Position numbers and translations under genes: made by a program
Origin: Cryptomeria japonica
Lineage: Eukaryota; Streptophyta; Pinopsida; Cupressales; Cupressaceae
Length of the DNA stretch: 64,000 bases
Reading direction: 5' to 3'
Assembly (NCBI RefSeq): GCF_030272615.1
Contig: NC_081410.1
Span: 142,945,349-143,009,348, forward strand
The notes under the pieces: generated by a model
Seen by the model: the letters and a program-made list of their open reading frames with translations, nothing else
What the model was told of the DNA's origin: nothing
Databases searched by the model: none
Part shown: in pieces, positions 54,855 to 64,000 of the stretch
Numbering within the stretch: the first letter of the stretch is position 1
Layout of the letters: every line of letters begins with the position of its first letter

Positions 54855-56083
54855 TGTAAAGCGGAAAATCACGATCGAACCCTAGTTGCACTCCCCTCTA
54901 CCAACTCCGAGGAGAGAGAAGGGAGGTTCGCTAGGGTTGATGGTTTTCACTTAAGGGAGATACTTTACATTCAAAAGAGGGGATGAAACTCACAAGATCC
55001 AATCCCACACAATGCAAGATTGGATGCTAAATGAGTTTCAAGGGTTAAGAAAGCAAGGCTACCCTCTTTTGTAAAGAATGTGCATAGAGGAATTAAGCTA
55101 GGAATGCATAGAAAGTGATAAAGATTCGCTTATAAACTGAGTTAGGGATATAGGATGAAGCTGCGGACCTGGAATTAGCAGTAAAATGTCGATACGGCGC
55201 TGTCTTGCGAATTTGAGCAAAAGTTGTCGGGACGATGGCGCCCGGCGCCACGGTCCTCCAAAAAATCCGCGAAACGAAGGGGGATCTGTTCGTCTCTGCA
55301 CAAGGATTCCAGATCTTCAATTTCAGCCGCGTACCTGCAACCTACACACAGAAAAGCGAAGACGATTGGGGGGTTAGGGATTAGGGGTTTGCCTTTAGGT
55401 CAAACCCCGGTTTTGGAATTAACCAAGAAATGAGCAAGTGTTGTAAATGTAAATGTCTGTAATGTAAAACAAGTACTAATACCTTGTTGTAAGGATGTTT
55501 GTATCCTTATGTGCGAAGGTATAGTTGTTGTATGTTGTATGTTGTAGCATGTAGTATGTGATCTCCTCTTCAATGGTTGAATCCTTGTCTTGAATGCAAC
55601 ACTCAGCCTTGAATGGAGACTTAGAAGGAATGCTTGAATGCTTGAATGCTTGAATGCTTGAGTATAGTTTCCATGCCTTTTCCGTCTTATCATCTTATGT
55701 CCAAATGAAAGAGGAAAATGTAGTTTATATACTTGCCAATTAGGGTTAAAAGACTGATTTTCCCGACCTTAGGCCGACCAGGGAATGTAATTTCCAATTT
55801 GCAAACAAAAAGACCCGAGACCCCTTAGGAGACCGGGCCCAAAATAGGCCCAGGGACCAGGGCGCTGGGCACCATGGTCCTGGGGGACCAGGGCGCTGGG
55901 CGCTCTGGTCCCACCTCCTGGGACAGCAGGGTGCAAGGAGGTTCAGGCCAGGGTGCTTGAAAAATGCAGTTTTTAGTGTCGTGAACAAGTTTCAGGGTCT
56001 CCATTCAGGTTGTGTGTTGCGTCGCCATCGTGAAGACCGAAATGCAGTCAAAATTGCAAGTGTCACAATTTTAGGACGCTACA
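54855..56083 (-). repeat. Element F 5' LTR
   Basis: 1229 bp, equal in length to the 3' LTR, with 23 transitions between them. TATA-like GTATATAAAC lies at about 55723-55732. Hairpins are at 55229-55256, 55853-55881 and 55884-55912. Confidence 0.94.
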
Positions 56084-56088
56084 ATAGG
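56084..56088. repeat. Element F target-site duplication, right copy
   Basis: ATAGG, identical to 48232-48236. Confidence 0.92.
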
Positions 56089-56690
56089 AATCATCTCATC
56101 AATGCATACATGTACATGTATCCATCTAAGCAATAAACTCATAAACTCATCATCCTACATAAACATCCATACATATCAAATGCATATCATCAAAATATGG
56201 GATCTCCTCATATATATCATCTCATGTATCAGAGTACAATGAAGTCTACAAAATTAGCTACCAAGAGCCATCCAAGATACAGTCCAAAAATAAACAATGA
56301 TACAATACATATATGCAAAAATGCTCTCTTAGATGCCACTCTGACCAGATGTTGTACCACCATCGCCACCTGCTCCCCCACTGGTCCCCGCACCATCCGA
56401 TCTATCTCTTCATGGAGGCCCCATCAAACCCCCACTTACTCCTGCATCCCCTGATCTATCCCTCCGTAGAGGACCCATCACACCCCCACTGCTTTGCATC
56501 CTGTGTGATCGCTCTGATTTGGCCTGCCGCATTTGTGAATAGCTAAGTGCTCGCTGACTAGTTGGCACCACCTGCTCATATAACCCCTGCCAGTAGTTTA
56601 TCTCAGCCTGTGCTCACCGGATCTCCCTCATCACCTCCCCTGTAGGCCCCTGTGCTCCTACTCCAACCCGGACTCTCTCCTACAGCTCTG
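56089..56690 (+). other. Element E 3' region right of element F
   Basis: Low-complexity sequence continuing from 48231, then a C-rich part from about 56340 that is the 3' end of the antisense PMD transcript region. No separate gene. Confidence 0.55.
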
Positions 56691-58260
56691 CTAATCTCTC
56701 CACCGCACTACAGCCAACTCTGACTCCCGTGCAAATAGCTGCACTTCCCTAGCCGCCACCTCCGCCTCCAAATCCTCTACATGGGTCTGCAAATGTGCTA
56801 TCATATGATCCCTAAGATCTCCAATGGCTCCCTCCCCGGTATCCATAGCAGCCTCACCTGTATCACCCTCTCTAGTAGCTCTCTCCCCTCTGTCCATTGG
56901 GATCTCCCTCTCCATACCTCTACCACCTAGTCTAACTCCTCCCTGCATCAGCGGTCCCTATGATATCCGTAGTGGCAGTCCACCTCTCCCTCTCCCTTGA
57001 ATCCAAATCCCCAACCCACCACCTCCTCCACCACCTCCTCCTCCATCTCCACCATCTCCTCTCCCTCCTCCACCTGCCATCAGTCCTCAACCTCCTGCCC
57101 TCCTCCGTCTCCGTCCCCTCTCATCCTCAAAATCGGGCATCGGCTCTGCTAGATCGGATATCCGTAGAATCAAATGTGTTGCCCAATACTGCGTGTACTC
57201 ATCTGATACCCCTGCATCCATGTCCCTCGGTCGTATGTCCCAAGGCCTCGCCTGCAGCATCTAAAACTCTGCCAGTGCCTGGTCATAAGGCAGCACTAGC
57301 CCCCATGCATATCTCTCCCGTATCACCCGAGCATACTCCCCTGATCCACTAGGCAGTCCCTGCTGTCGTCCAAATTGCCTCATCACTCTCCCCGGCACCT
57401 GTCTCTCTACATGGTATGAGGTCCTCCCAATGAGGAATCGGGTCATGAACACATAGGGCAGTGCCTTTGCATCATCATCCCAGGGCTCGCACTCTAGGTA
57501 TGGTCACCATATACTGCATCTAGATCATCCAATGCTCGTCACCACCACTCTAACTTCCCCAGGTGGGGTTGACTCATCATACTGCTATACATAAACATAT
57601 ACGGCTGATCCATTGCATGGAACCTAAGACTCACTAGTCGAGTCACTAGTAGGTGCTCCCATGCCCAAATATGTAGCAGCGTCACTCCCACTGCTAAGGA
57701 ACCCCTCCCACGATAAACCACCTCATGAAGCTCCTGATATAGGTGTGCCAGCATGCACAGCTCCCAAAAAAATCAGGGCCCCTCGGTAATCATCATCTTG
57801 ATCACCTGCCCCCACCCAATGGCCAGACCATGTGATCGCCTATCTGGACACAGTAGTCCTCCCACAATACTTGATAGAACTGCTAGTAAAGGCTCGTATA
57901 AAGCAGCTATCTCCTCCCATGCAATGGAGCCATCATCAATGAACACATCCTCATCGAAGAACCTCTGAACCGCTAGAGTCCCCCATGATCCGTCATACGT
58001 GACCAACTCCCCCGAATCAGAATATGTAAGATGTGCCACACATCCTCCAGGGTCACTATCATCTCCCCCTGTGCTAGATGAAAGGTGCACGTCTCGCTCT
58101 GCCACCGCTCTGCTAATGTCATCATCAATTCATGATTCATTTGAACCATGGGCATGTGCATCACATCATATAATCCAGTCGCGGCAATACAATCGATCTC
58201 TGCCTCTGTCAACCAATCCCGCAACCCTTGTGTCGTCGGATGTCTCTCGCGTAACTACAA
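56691..58260 (-). pseudogene. Antisense plant mobile domain (PMD) pseudogene in element E
   Basis: Reading leftwards from about 58254: LRERHPTTQGLRDWLTEAEI, then MTLAERWQSETCTFHLAQGE and MIVTLEDVWHIL. After a shift near 58030 come GGLLCPDRRSHGLAIGWGQV, then (57539-57754) LAHLYQELHEVVYRGRGSLA and LLHIWAWEHLLVTRL. A shift leads to (57261-57452) FMTRFLIGRTSYHVERQVPG and MRQFGRQQGLP. The C-terminus (56691-56948) is a charged, coiled-coil-like stretch (HVEDLEAEVAAREVQLF). This is nearly a full-length PMD protein, longer than the copy in element D, but with frameshifts and stops. It is antisense to gag-pol and lies between pol and the 3' LTR as in D. Confidence 0.82.
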
Positions 58261-58559
58261 CACGCATAGATCCTCCTACACATGGGCATCCATCAATCAT
58301 CATCAGTTGTTTTGTTTCAAACTTTCTTAAGTTTAAACCTAGACTATCAACAAATACTTTGATCAAGTATCTTCGAGTCTCAACAGGTAAGCAATCATGG
58401 CAACCTAGACTTCAACAGACATTTATCCTAAAAATGACCTAAGTCTCATCAGGCTGCTATGATTCAAAACAACTCCCACTTCGCTTCCCTATCCATCCAT
58501 TTTTGGCATCAAGAGATTATCACATAAACTGGGGCATCCCTTATCTTGCAAACAAAAAT

Positions 58560-58875
58560 GCTATTTTGCCCACAAAAGTGCTACTTACCTACAATAGCGC
58601 TGAACTCCTAACAAATGCGCTCAATCAGCTATCCAACAGCGCTCAAATTGCAAAAGTACTAGAACAACAACACAATAGCGCTAATTCATAACAATAACAC
58701 TCAATTAAGCACTCAATAGAGCTTATCCATCAAACACGCCTAAACTAGCTTACAATAGTGCTACAATTTTCAAAAGTGCTCAAACAGCACCTCAATAGCA
58801 CCATTGCAGCACAATAGCGCTAGTTAATTGGGAAATAGCGCCAAAACATAGTTTCAGCGCTATTGTTCCGACTCA
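58560..58875. repeat. AGCGCT-type degenerate repeats upstream of the PMD pseudogene
   Basis: About 15 variants of AATAGCGCT / AAAGTGCT occur every 15-30 bp. The position matches the GCGCGTCTGTG repeats of the element D PMD intron. Confidence 0.7.
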
Positions 58876-58945
58876 ACTTGGACTCAGCAAAAAGCGTATC
58901 AAAAATGCATAAAATTTTAAATTTCAAATTTGCGTACTATTGGTT

Positions 58946-59012
58946 CTTAGTCATCTAGCCACTGGAACCGACGAACTCGCTCGAGATAGTGCTCTGCTAC
59001 TGGTACCGGCAT
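58946..59012 (-). pseudogene. First exon relic of the antisense PMD gene (element E)
   Basis: On the - strand, ATG at 59010-59012 opens MPVPVAEHYLERVRRFQW. The element D exon 1 has M-V-L-V ... HVRRFQ in the same frame, 3 codons shorter, and the preceding bases GAGCA-GCAGTCAG are also shared. The splice donor seen in D is not preserved here. Confidence 0.55.
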
Positions 59013-59110
59013 CCTGACTGCTGCTCGCTCCTCTCAAAAGTCACTGTTAGAGCTATAGTTTCACACTGGTCGCAGTCACAAATGATCCTGTTTTCACCCC
59101 TTTCTCCCCA

Positions 59111-59116
59111 TTTAAA
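59111..59116 (-). promoter_or_regulatory. TATA-like box for the antisense PMD gene (element E)
   Basis: GGGTTTAAATGG on the - strand lies about 100 bp upstream of the exon-1 ATG, the same spacing as in element D. Confidence 0.45.
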
Positions 59117-59271
59117 CCCTTCGCAACCACCGTAATTTTCCCCCGCTTGCCGCCGTGGTCCTGGTAAACTTCCCAAGCTCCCTATTTCTCCATTTTACCC
59201 CCGATTTCTTCTATTTTTCACCCGCATTGCTAACTTCTTCTCCCCTAACACCTACCAATTTTCATTCTTTT

Positions 59272-59322
59272 TCGAGAGATCACCCGATTTTTTGAAAAAT
59301 TTCGGCCCATCTCTCGAGGGGG
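59272..59322 (+). promoter_or_regulatory. Hairpin 1 with G-tract (element E)
   Basis: TCGAGAGAT (59272-59280) pairs with ATCTCTCGA (59309-59317), directly followed by GGGGGCATA. The loop differs from A and D. Confidence 0.7.
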
Positions 59323-59379
59323 CATACCACCCACTAGATTAACATTTTATGGGGCATTTCTTCACACCTATTTTTCTTT

Positions 59380-59424
59380 CTTTGAAACGACGCGATAAAC
59401 CACACCATCTCAAAGAGGGGCAAA
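59380..59424 (+). promoter_or_regulatory. Polypurine tract with overlapping hairpin 2 (element E)
   Basis: CTTTGAAACGACGCGA is followed by TCTCAAAGAGGGGCAAA, which abuts the LTR. Outer pairing CTTTGA/TCAAAG is kept; inner pairing is weaker than in A and D. Confidence 0.68.
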
Positions 59425-60804
59425 TGTAGTCACACAAATCTGTCCAGCTTAATTAAATGAATATTTTCTATTTATTTGATTAAAAATACACTAGCCATGA
59501 GTTAATTAATTAATATTTAATTAATCCATCTTCAAACATTCTCCTATTAATTAAATAAATTATTCAAATTATTTTAATTAATTCATTAAACCAAGTTCAC
59601 AAATCAATTAAATAAAATCTATTTATTTAATTAAATCCCCCTATTCCTCTTTTAAATAAATTAAATTAAACATTTATTTAAATCATTATCCCCTCCACTT
59701 GCATTCTCCTAAAAAATGCAACTTGCACACATTTATTAAAATAAATTAATTTATTTTAATTAAAAATCTTATTTTCCCTCACCCACCAAATCCAATCACA
59801 TTCCTAAAACCCCTTCTAGATTCTTCTAACCCCTTCCTAAATTAGCCTAATCCATCCCCTAATTATTGTCACATTCCTAAGCAACATGGAGTCACTTTTC
59901 AAAGACTTCAAAGTCTTTGAAAAACACTTAATGCTTTGTGTGTTCAACAATTTAACCTCCAAAGTCTTCCAAAACCACTAATGGCTCTTACATGACCATT
60001 AATGGCTCTTACATAACCATTTATGGTTATTTCAACTTGTCTCCCCAAGCATTTATTGCTTTGACCATGTTTATCCCTTTTGCCTTTGCACAAGAGTTTA
60101 TCCATTGGATAAAAGCTTTATTCTTTGAATAAAGAGTTTTATTCATTCAACTAACCTTGACCTTAACTCTCAAGGTCATGTCAAGCATTTAATGCTTATT
60201 CCCTCTCCTCTCAACTTATCTCACAATGACACATGTCATCCTGGGATTGGGTTGAAAGCCCTCACATGGATTTGAAATCATTCAATCCTGACCCTTGTTG
60301 AGATTGCTCAATCTCAACCATCCATTGCTCCATTTTTCCTATAAATAGAGCCCATTTCTTCATAATCCAGATCCTGAAAACTTGTATGCATTTAACCTAT
60401 AGACATTTTAGAGAGCATTTAGCATAGCAATCTAATATCTTGTTATTTTGGTTAAAATCAATCATTTTTAATAGCATCTAGTATTTTAGCTTTTTATTTT
60501 ACATTTGGAGCAAATACTCAAATCTCAATCCTCCATAAGCATCCATAGTGCAAAAAACTGCTGAGAGCTACACTATTTTGGAACTTGGAGAGGAGAGGAA
60601 CAAAGGAGAAGGAGCCAAGAGCATGTTAGGAGGCATTTGGAGATATATCATCATATTTGCTTCTTTAGTTAAATATTCTTTCATGTTCTTAGTATCTCTT
60701 TTGATATGCTTGTTTAGATTAGCTTTTGGTTAACTAACACTAACGATCTCTTGTGTCTTGTGTTGTTTGTCATTTGATAACCTTGTCCATTTTGCAGAGT
60801 ATCA
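59425..60804 (+). repeat. Element E 3' LTR
   Basis: 1380 bp from TGTAGTCACAC to GAGTATCA, followed by GTTAG. TATA box at 60340-60347, inverted repeats at 59900-59919 and 60297-60318. Confidence 0.9.
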
Positions 60805-60809
60805 GTTAG
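60805..60809. repeat. Element E target-site duplication, right copy
   Basis: GTTAG directly after the LTR end CA, identical to 34734-34738. Confidence 0.85.
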
Positions 60810-62883
60810 TATGAGTGATATCTTTGAAGGTAGAGATTAAACCCTTATAGTAATTTATTAAAATTCATAGTTAAAAGGAATTGTACTCCTTGTTTGATGG
60901 TTTAATTGTGAGATTTTAAATTTTGGTGATGAATCCTTTAATTTGGTTTAGACAAATGAGATGCATGGTTTAATGGTGATGGATTAATAGTAATGATGTT
61001 ACTATTATGAAAGAGGGGATGCATATTATCACTATAATCCTTCAAATATTGGTGCAGAAGCACCTAGGTTGTCATCAAGCCTCTATGAGGAAAATTATAA
61101 AACCTATGTGTTTTGAAGAGTGAAAGTGGTAAATAAGGTCTTGAAAGACCATATGTGATGTAATAAGTTCATTAAGACCATTAGTTTGTATGTGGAGTCT
61201 TAGTAGGAGTCATGTTGACAAAAACTGTCAAAATTGACAAAATTGTCATTTTGTGGGGAATATGTGTCAATGGGTCTAATGTGATGATTCAATGGTGTAT
61301 AAGGGCCTTGTAGATATATTTTGGCTTATTTTTATCAATTTTTATTCATAATGGTCTTAGGTTGGGTTTATGTCCTATTCTAGGCAAAACTTGTCAATGT
61401 TGACAAAAAAAATTGTCAAAGCAACTTTTGTGTTTGTAAGGGTGATTAGGTATTTGTTAGTGATATTGGTTCAAAAGTGGTTATATCCATTGGGATTCCT
61501 TGGATGAATTAAAATATTTCCTTCCCACGACCAAAAGGGGATTGATATTCTTTTGAAATTTAAAATCAATAAAAATATTGGAGTTCCTTGCACATTTCTT
61601 GTAATTCTCAGACGTAACAGTCTGTATCTTGATGTTTCTCTATGTAATCTCATTAATTTGATTTTAGAAACCATTGTATATGAGCAGGGAGTGAATTTAC
61701 TATGGTTTTCCTTTTGTCTCATTCAATTTCATTAAATTTTGACAAAGGTATATCAATTTTTATGAAATTTGTTCATACCCCGACCTAGGGTAATCAGTGA
61801 CTGTACAATAATTATTTTTGTTTTATTTCCAAGTTAAATGGACCCTCAAATGGGTGGAAAAGCCTTTGTACATATGTTCTTTTATTCCTTATGCTTTTCA
61901 TCGATCCATTTAATAGAGATGGCATGTGCAAAATGGGAGGGAAGTACTAATTTCACTATGTCTCGGTTTGGTAGAACAGTGAATTAATGATTTTGGACGA
62001 TGTGAATGTAAAGTTGAACCCCTGAAGGCTTGAGGAATTAAGTGAGGGGTGTGTTATGGTTCCACAATCATGTTCAAAGGGTTTTCAAGTCAAAGTAACA
62101 AAACAAATAGGAATATTCCATGACTGTACTCAACTTGGTATGGACTGTCATAGTTTGACAGTAAATTGAAATCACTATACTTTGCAAAGTCGAAAGGTTG
62201 GTTGGTGTTGAGTTTGATGGTGGTGGAGGAAATGGAGGAGTCATTTAGTTTCATTGTTATTGTTTGGAATCCTATGAACAAAGAATTATCCAAGTCACTT
62301 GATATTCTTAACAAGTTGTAACTATCATAGTAGGGTAGTGTTGCAATAGTAGATTCTCCATGTGTTCTAGGGTGGATGAGAGGGTAAAGCCTAGTGTTTG
62401 GGCTATGAAAAAGAGTTCCCTCAAGAAGTTGTCATACAGTACCTTGGAATTGTGAGTATTTATTTGGAATTAGGAGTTTTGTCCAAGACAACTAGAAGTC
62501 CTAATTGAAGATGGTATTGAGTGAGTGGTTATCAAAAGAGTGTTGGTGGTGAGTGAATGTTGGAAAGTTTGGATTGGGGTCTAGTTATGTTGTTTTTCCC
62601 TACTTGAATGTATGTCAATGGTTGGGGAAGTGTTGATGAAAATGGGTGTGTATTTGGGATATTGAAACCTTGTGAGTGCTAGTAACCTTGTGAGGGATCG
62701 TGTGGTATTTTGAAGGGTTGCCACCTAATTGGATAGGTGAGCTAGGAGAAATATCTCCCCTAATTGGTTGTGTGTGTGGATGCTCTGCATCAAATATACA
62801 ATATGGGTCTCCAAAAACAAGGAATATATGTTTCCTAAATATGAATCCTAAGAAATCATATATAGAAAATGATGAATATCTTA
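60810..62883. other. Host DNA right of element E, possibly old LTR-like sequence
   Basis: No gene recognised. 61355-61430 (TCTTAGGTTGG, TCTAGG, TTGTCAAAGCAACTTTTG) resembles the same order of words in the element B LTR (about 2898-3008), which suggests an old, diverged relative of that LTR family. Confidence 0.4.
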
Positions 62884-63338
62884 CTACATTAAATCAATAG
62901 GGGCCATGAATGTGGTGGTACTAATTTTATTAGAAACAATAGAAGATGAAGATTGGATCTCAATATGAAGAGTGTGAACAAGGAGACGAGCCTCTAAAAC
63001 ATTAGAATATGTAAGACCTATAATATTCTCAAGCTTAACTAAAGTATTATCATCAAAGGGTTTGTAAAATACATCATCACTTGATAAATGAGACATTTTT
63101 TAGCAAGGTACTCTAAAAAATGGAGATATATGAGGGTCTCCATAAGTTTCCTAAATTCTAGTCCAAAGTGTGTCGGAATAATTAATTTATAATCTAAATC
63201 ACACCTAATGTCATGATCAACACTAAAATATATCAATCCTACAACATGGTCAATAATATTAATCCATGTTGATCTACTCCATGGTGTATTTGGTATAGGC
63301 ATGAGTCCATAAAGATAAAGTGATCCAAGATGTTTCAA
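62884..63338 (-). pseudogene. Unrecognised coding-like fragment with one frameshift
   Basis: Two overlapping - strand frames join around 63080-63096. The upstream one reads GSLYLYGLMPIPNTPWSRST and ends near YLHFLEYLAKK. The downstream one reads MSHLSSDDVFYKPFDDNTLV and KLENIIGLTYSNVLEARLL, ending at 62884. Residue usage looks protein-like rather than AT noise, but I recognise no family. It could be a host exon relic or part of a transposon. Confidence 0.3.
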
Positions 63339-64000
63339 GATGTGATTTTGCCAAGACTAATAATTATCCTTTTTCAAGATGATCACTAAAATATGAACAA
63401 AAACCCATGATATCTCCTCAAACGATAAAAATTAGAGACCAATATTGGTATACAAAAAGGGGGTCAAAAGTGGCAACCTTTTTCAAAAAAATTGTTCAAC
63501 CAAAAAATGTGTATGAGTAACTTAGAATGTATGCATTCAAAATTTAAATACATGACAACAAGAATCGAAGTAAGTCGAATCTAGTTTCTAAACAACTAAT
63601 GTTTTCAAAATTTGTTAAAATTAAGAGGGTGAAATTTTACATATGAACACAAAACTATTCCTATTTCTTTTTAGTAAAATATAACAGTGTTTGGTTTGTA
63701 CCCCTACTTTTGTATTTAGTATTTTGGAAAATGGATAAGGAGAGATATAGTTAAGAGTGAGTACTAAAAATTTTGTGTTTTTTTTCAAATTTGTGTTGAA
63801 TAATTTTTTTGTGATTTTTCAAAGTGGATGTTGTTGCAATATGTTGTCATTGATCTCAACTTATAATATGACATAAGAGATGATTTGGTGTAGATGGTTT
63901 GATGCATACATAGAGTTAGTATGGTTGATGAGTCAACATGTTTGAGGTCAGTATAGTAGTTTGAAAGTCTAATGCAACATGATGTTGACATTAAACAAGT
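63339..64000. other. AT-rich sequence, nothing recognised
   Basis: Short frames only; no repeat or RNA gene is visible. Confidence 0.5.

Larger units (their letters stand above)
48237..56083 (-). mobile_element. Element F: non-autonomous gag-protease LTR retrotransposon
   Basis: Two 1229-bp LTRs of equal length, with ATAGG on both sides, bound a 7.8-kb element on the - strand. In element orientation it has a primer-binding site, a leader of about 1.25 kb, one gag-protease frame of 1119 codons with three stops, a 3' region, a polypurine tract and an LTR. RT, RNase H and integrase are absent and there is little room for them, so it must depend on another element. The LTR pair differs at 23 sites by eye, all transitions, with no indels. 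Its zinc knuckle, protease layout and hairpin/G-tract module resemble the Tat elements around it, suggesting a Tat-type partner. Confidence 0.92.
34739..60804 (+). mobile_element. Element E: giant Tat-lineage retrotransposon with nested element F
   Basis: LTRs at 34739-36107 (right end missing) and 59425-60804, with GTTAG on both sides, bound a 26-kb interval. Removing nested element F (48237-56083 plus 5 bp) leaves about 18 kb. In order it has a 5' LTR, a 2.5-kb leader with a 175-codon ORF, gag, protease, a G-patch-like segment, RT, RNase H, a second RNase H, integrase and a long 3' region. The 3' region carries an antisense PMD pseudogene, AGCGCT repeats and two hairpin/G-tract modules before the 3' LTR. 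The size, dual RNase H and extra genes fit the Tat/Ogre-type group. About 35 LTR differences by eye (around 2.5 percent) suggest moderate age. Confidence 0.9.

Noticed and set aside
60781-60792. Alternative 3' LTR end for element E at ...TTGTCCA
   Set aside because: The following bases do not repeat the GTTAG found before the 5' LTR; ending at 60804 gives an exact 5-bp duplication.

Overview
The window is plant nuclear DNA that is almost entirely nested retrotransposons. I see four LTR elements with Tat-type or Tat-like features, one chromovirus, one plant-type L1 LINE, and one decayed NBS-LRR resistance-gene relic. The large AT-rich composition, the Tat and chromovirus lineages, the zf-RVT/RNase H LINE and the NBS-LRR all point to a seed plant with a big, repeat-rich genome. 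A gymnosperm is my guess, but nothing here proves it. I found no intact host gene.

Layout. (B) 1-4272: right-hand part of a chromovirus on the + strand: RT, RNase H, integrase, chromodomain remnant, 3' LTR. It interrupts (A) 4273-10956, a decayed Tat element whose visible part runs from the protease C-terminus to the 3' LTR. 10957-16756 is AT-rich intergenic DNA. 16757-17954 is an NBS-LRR pseudogene with the P-loop joined directly to LRRs. 18090-33104 is a 5'-truncated LINE on the - strand, flanked by a perfect 12-bp target duplication. It is split by (D) 18793-30319, a Tat-type element on the - strand with target duplication AGCAC. 33117-34738 and 60810-64000 were one continuous host stretch before (E) 34739-60804 landed. 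E is a giant Tat element on the + strand with target duplication GTTAG. Inside E sits (F) 48237-56083, a non-autonomous gag-protease element on the - strand with target duplication ATAGG.

How the parts relate. A and E carry Tat pol: RT, RNase H, a second archaeal-type RNase H, and integrase. D has lost RT to most of integrase and carries a novel linker in the same frame. F never shows RT or integrase. D and E both carry, antisense to gag-pol and between pol and the 3' LTR, a plant mobile domain (PMD) gene. It has its own TATA-like box about 100 bp before a conserved first-exon ATG, and D retains a plausible intron. All four Tat-like elements share an unusual pre-LTR architecture: a hairpin followed by a GGGGGCATA tract, then a second hairpin abutting the polypurine tract.

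LTR pairs of D, E and F differ by roughly 2 to 2.5 percent (counted by eye), so the nested insertions are of similar age. Most coding regions carry nonsense codons explicable as C-to-T changes in CAG, CAA or CGA. Gene boundaries come from reading frames and motifs. LTR boundaries of D, E (outer ends) and F are fixed by target-site duplications; those of A and B are tentative.
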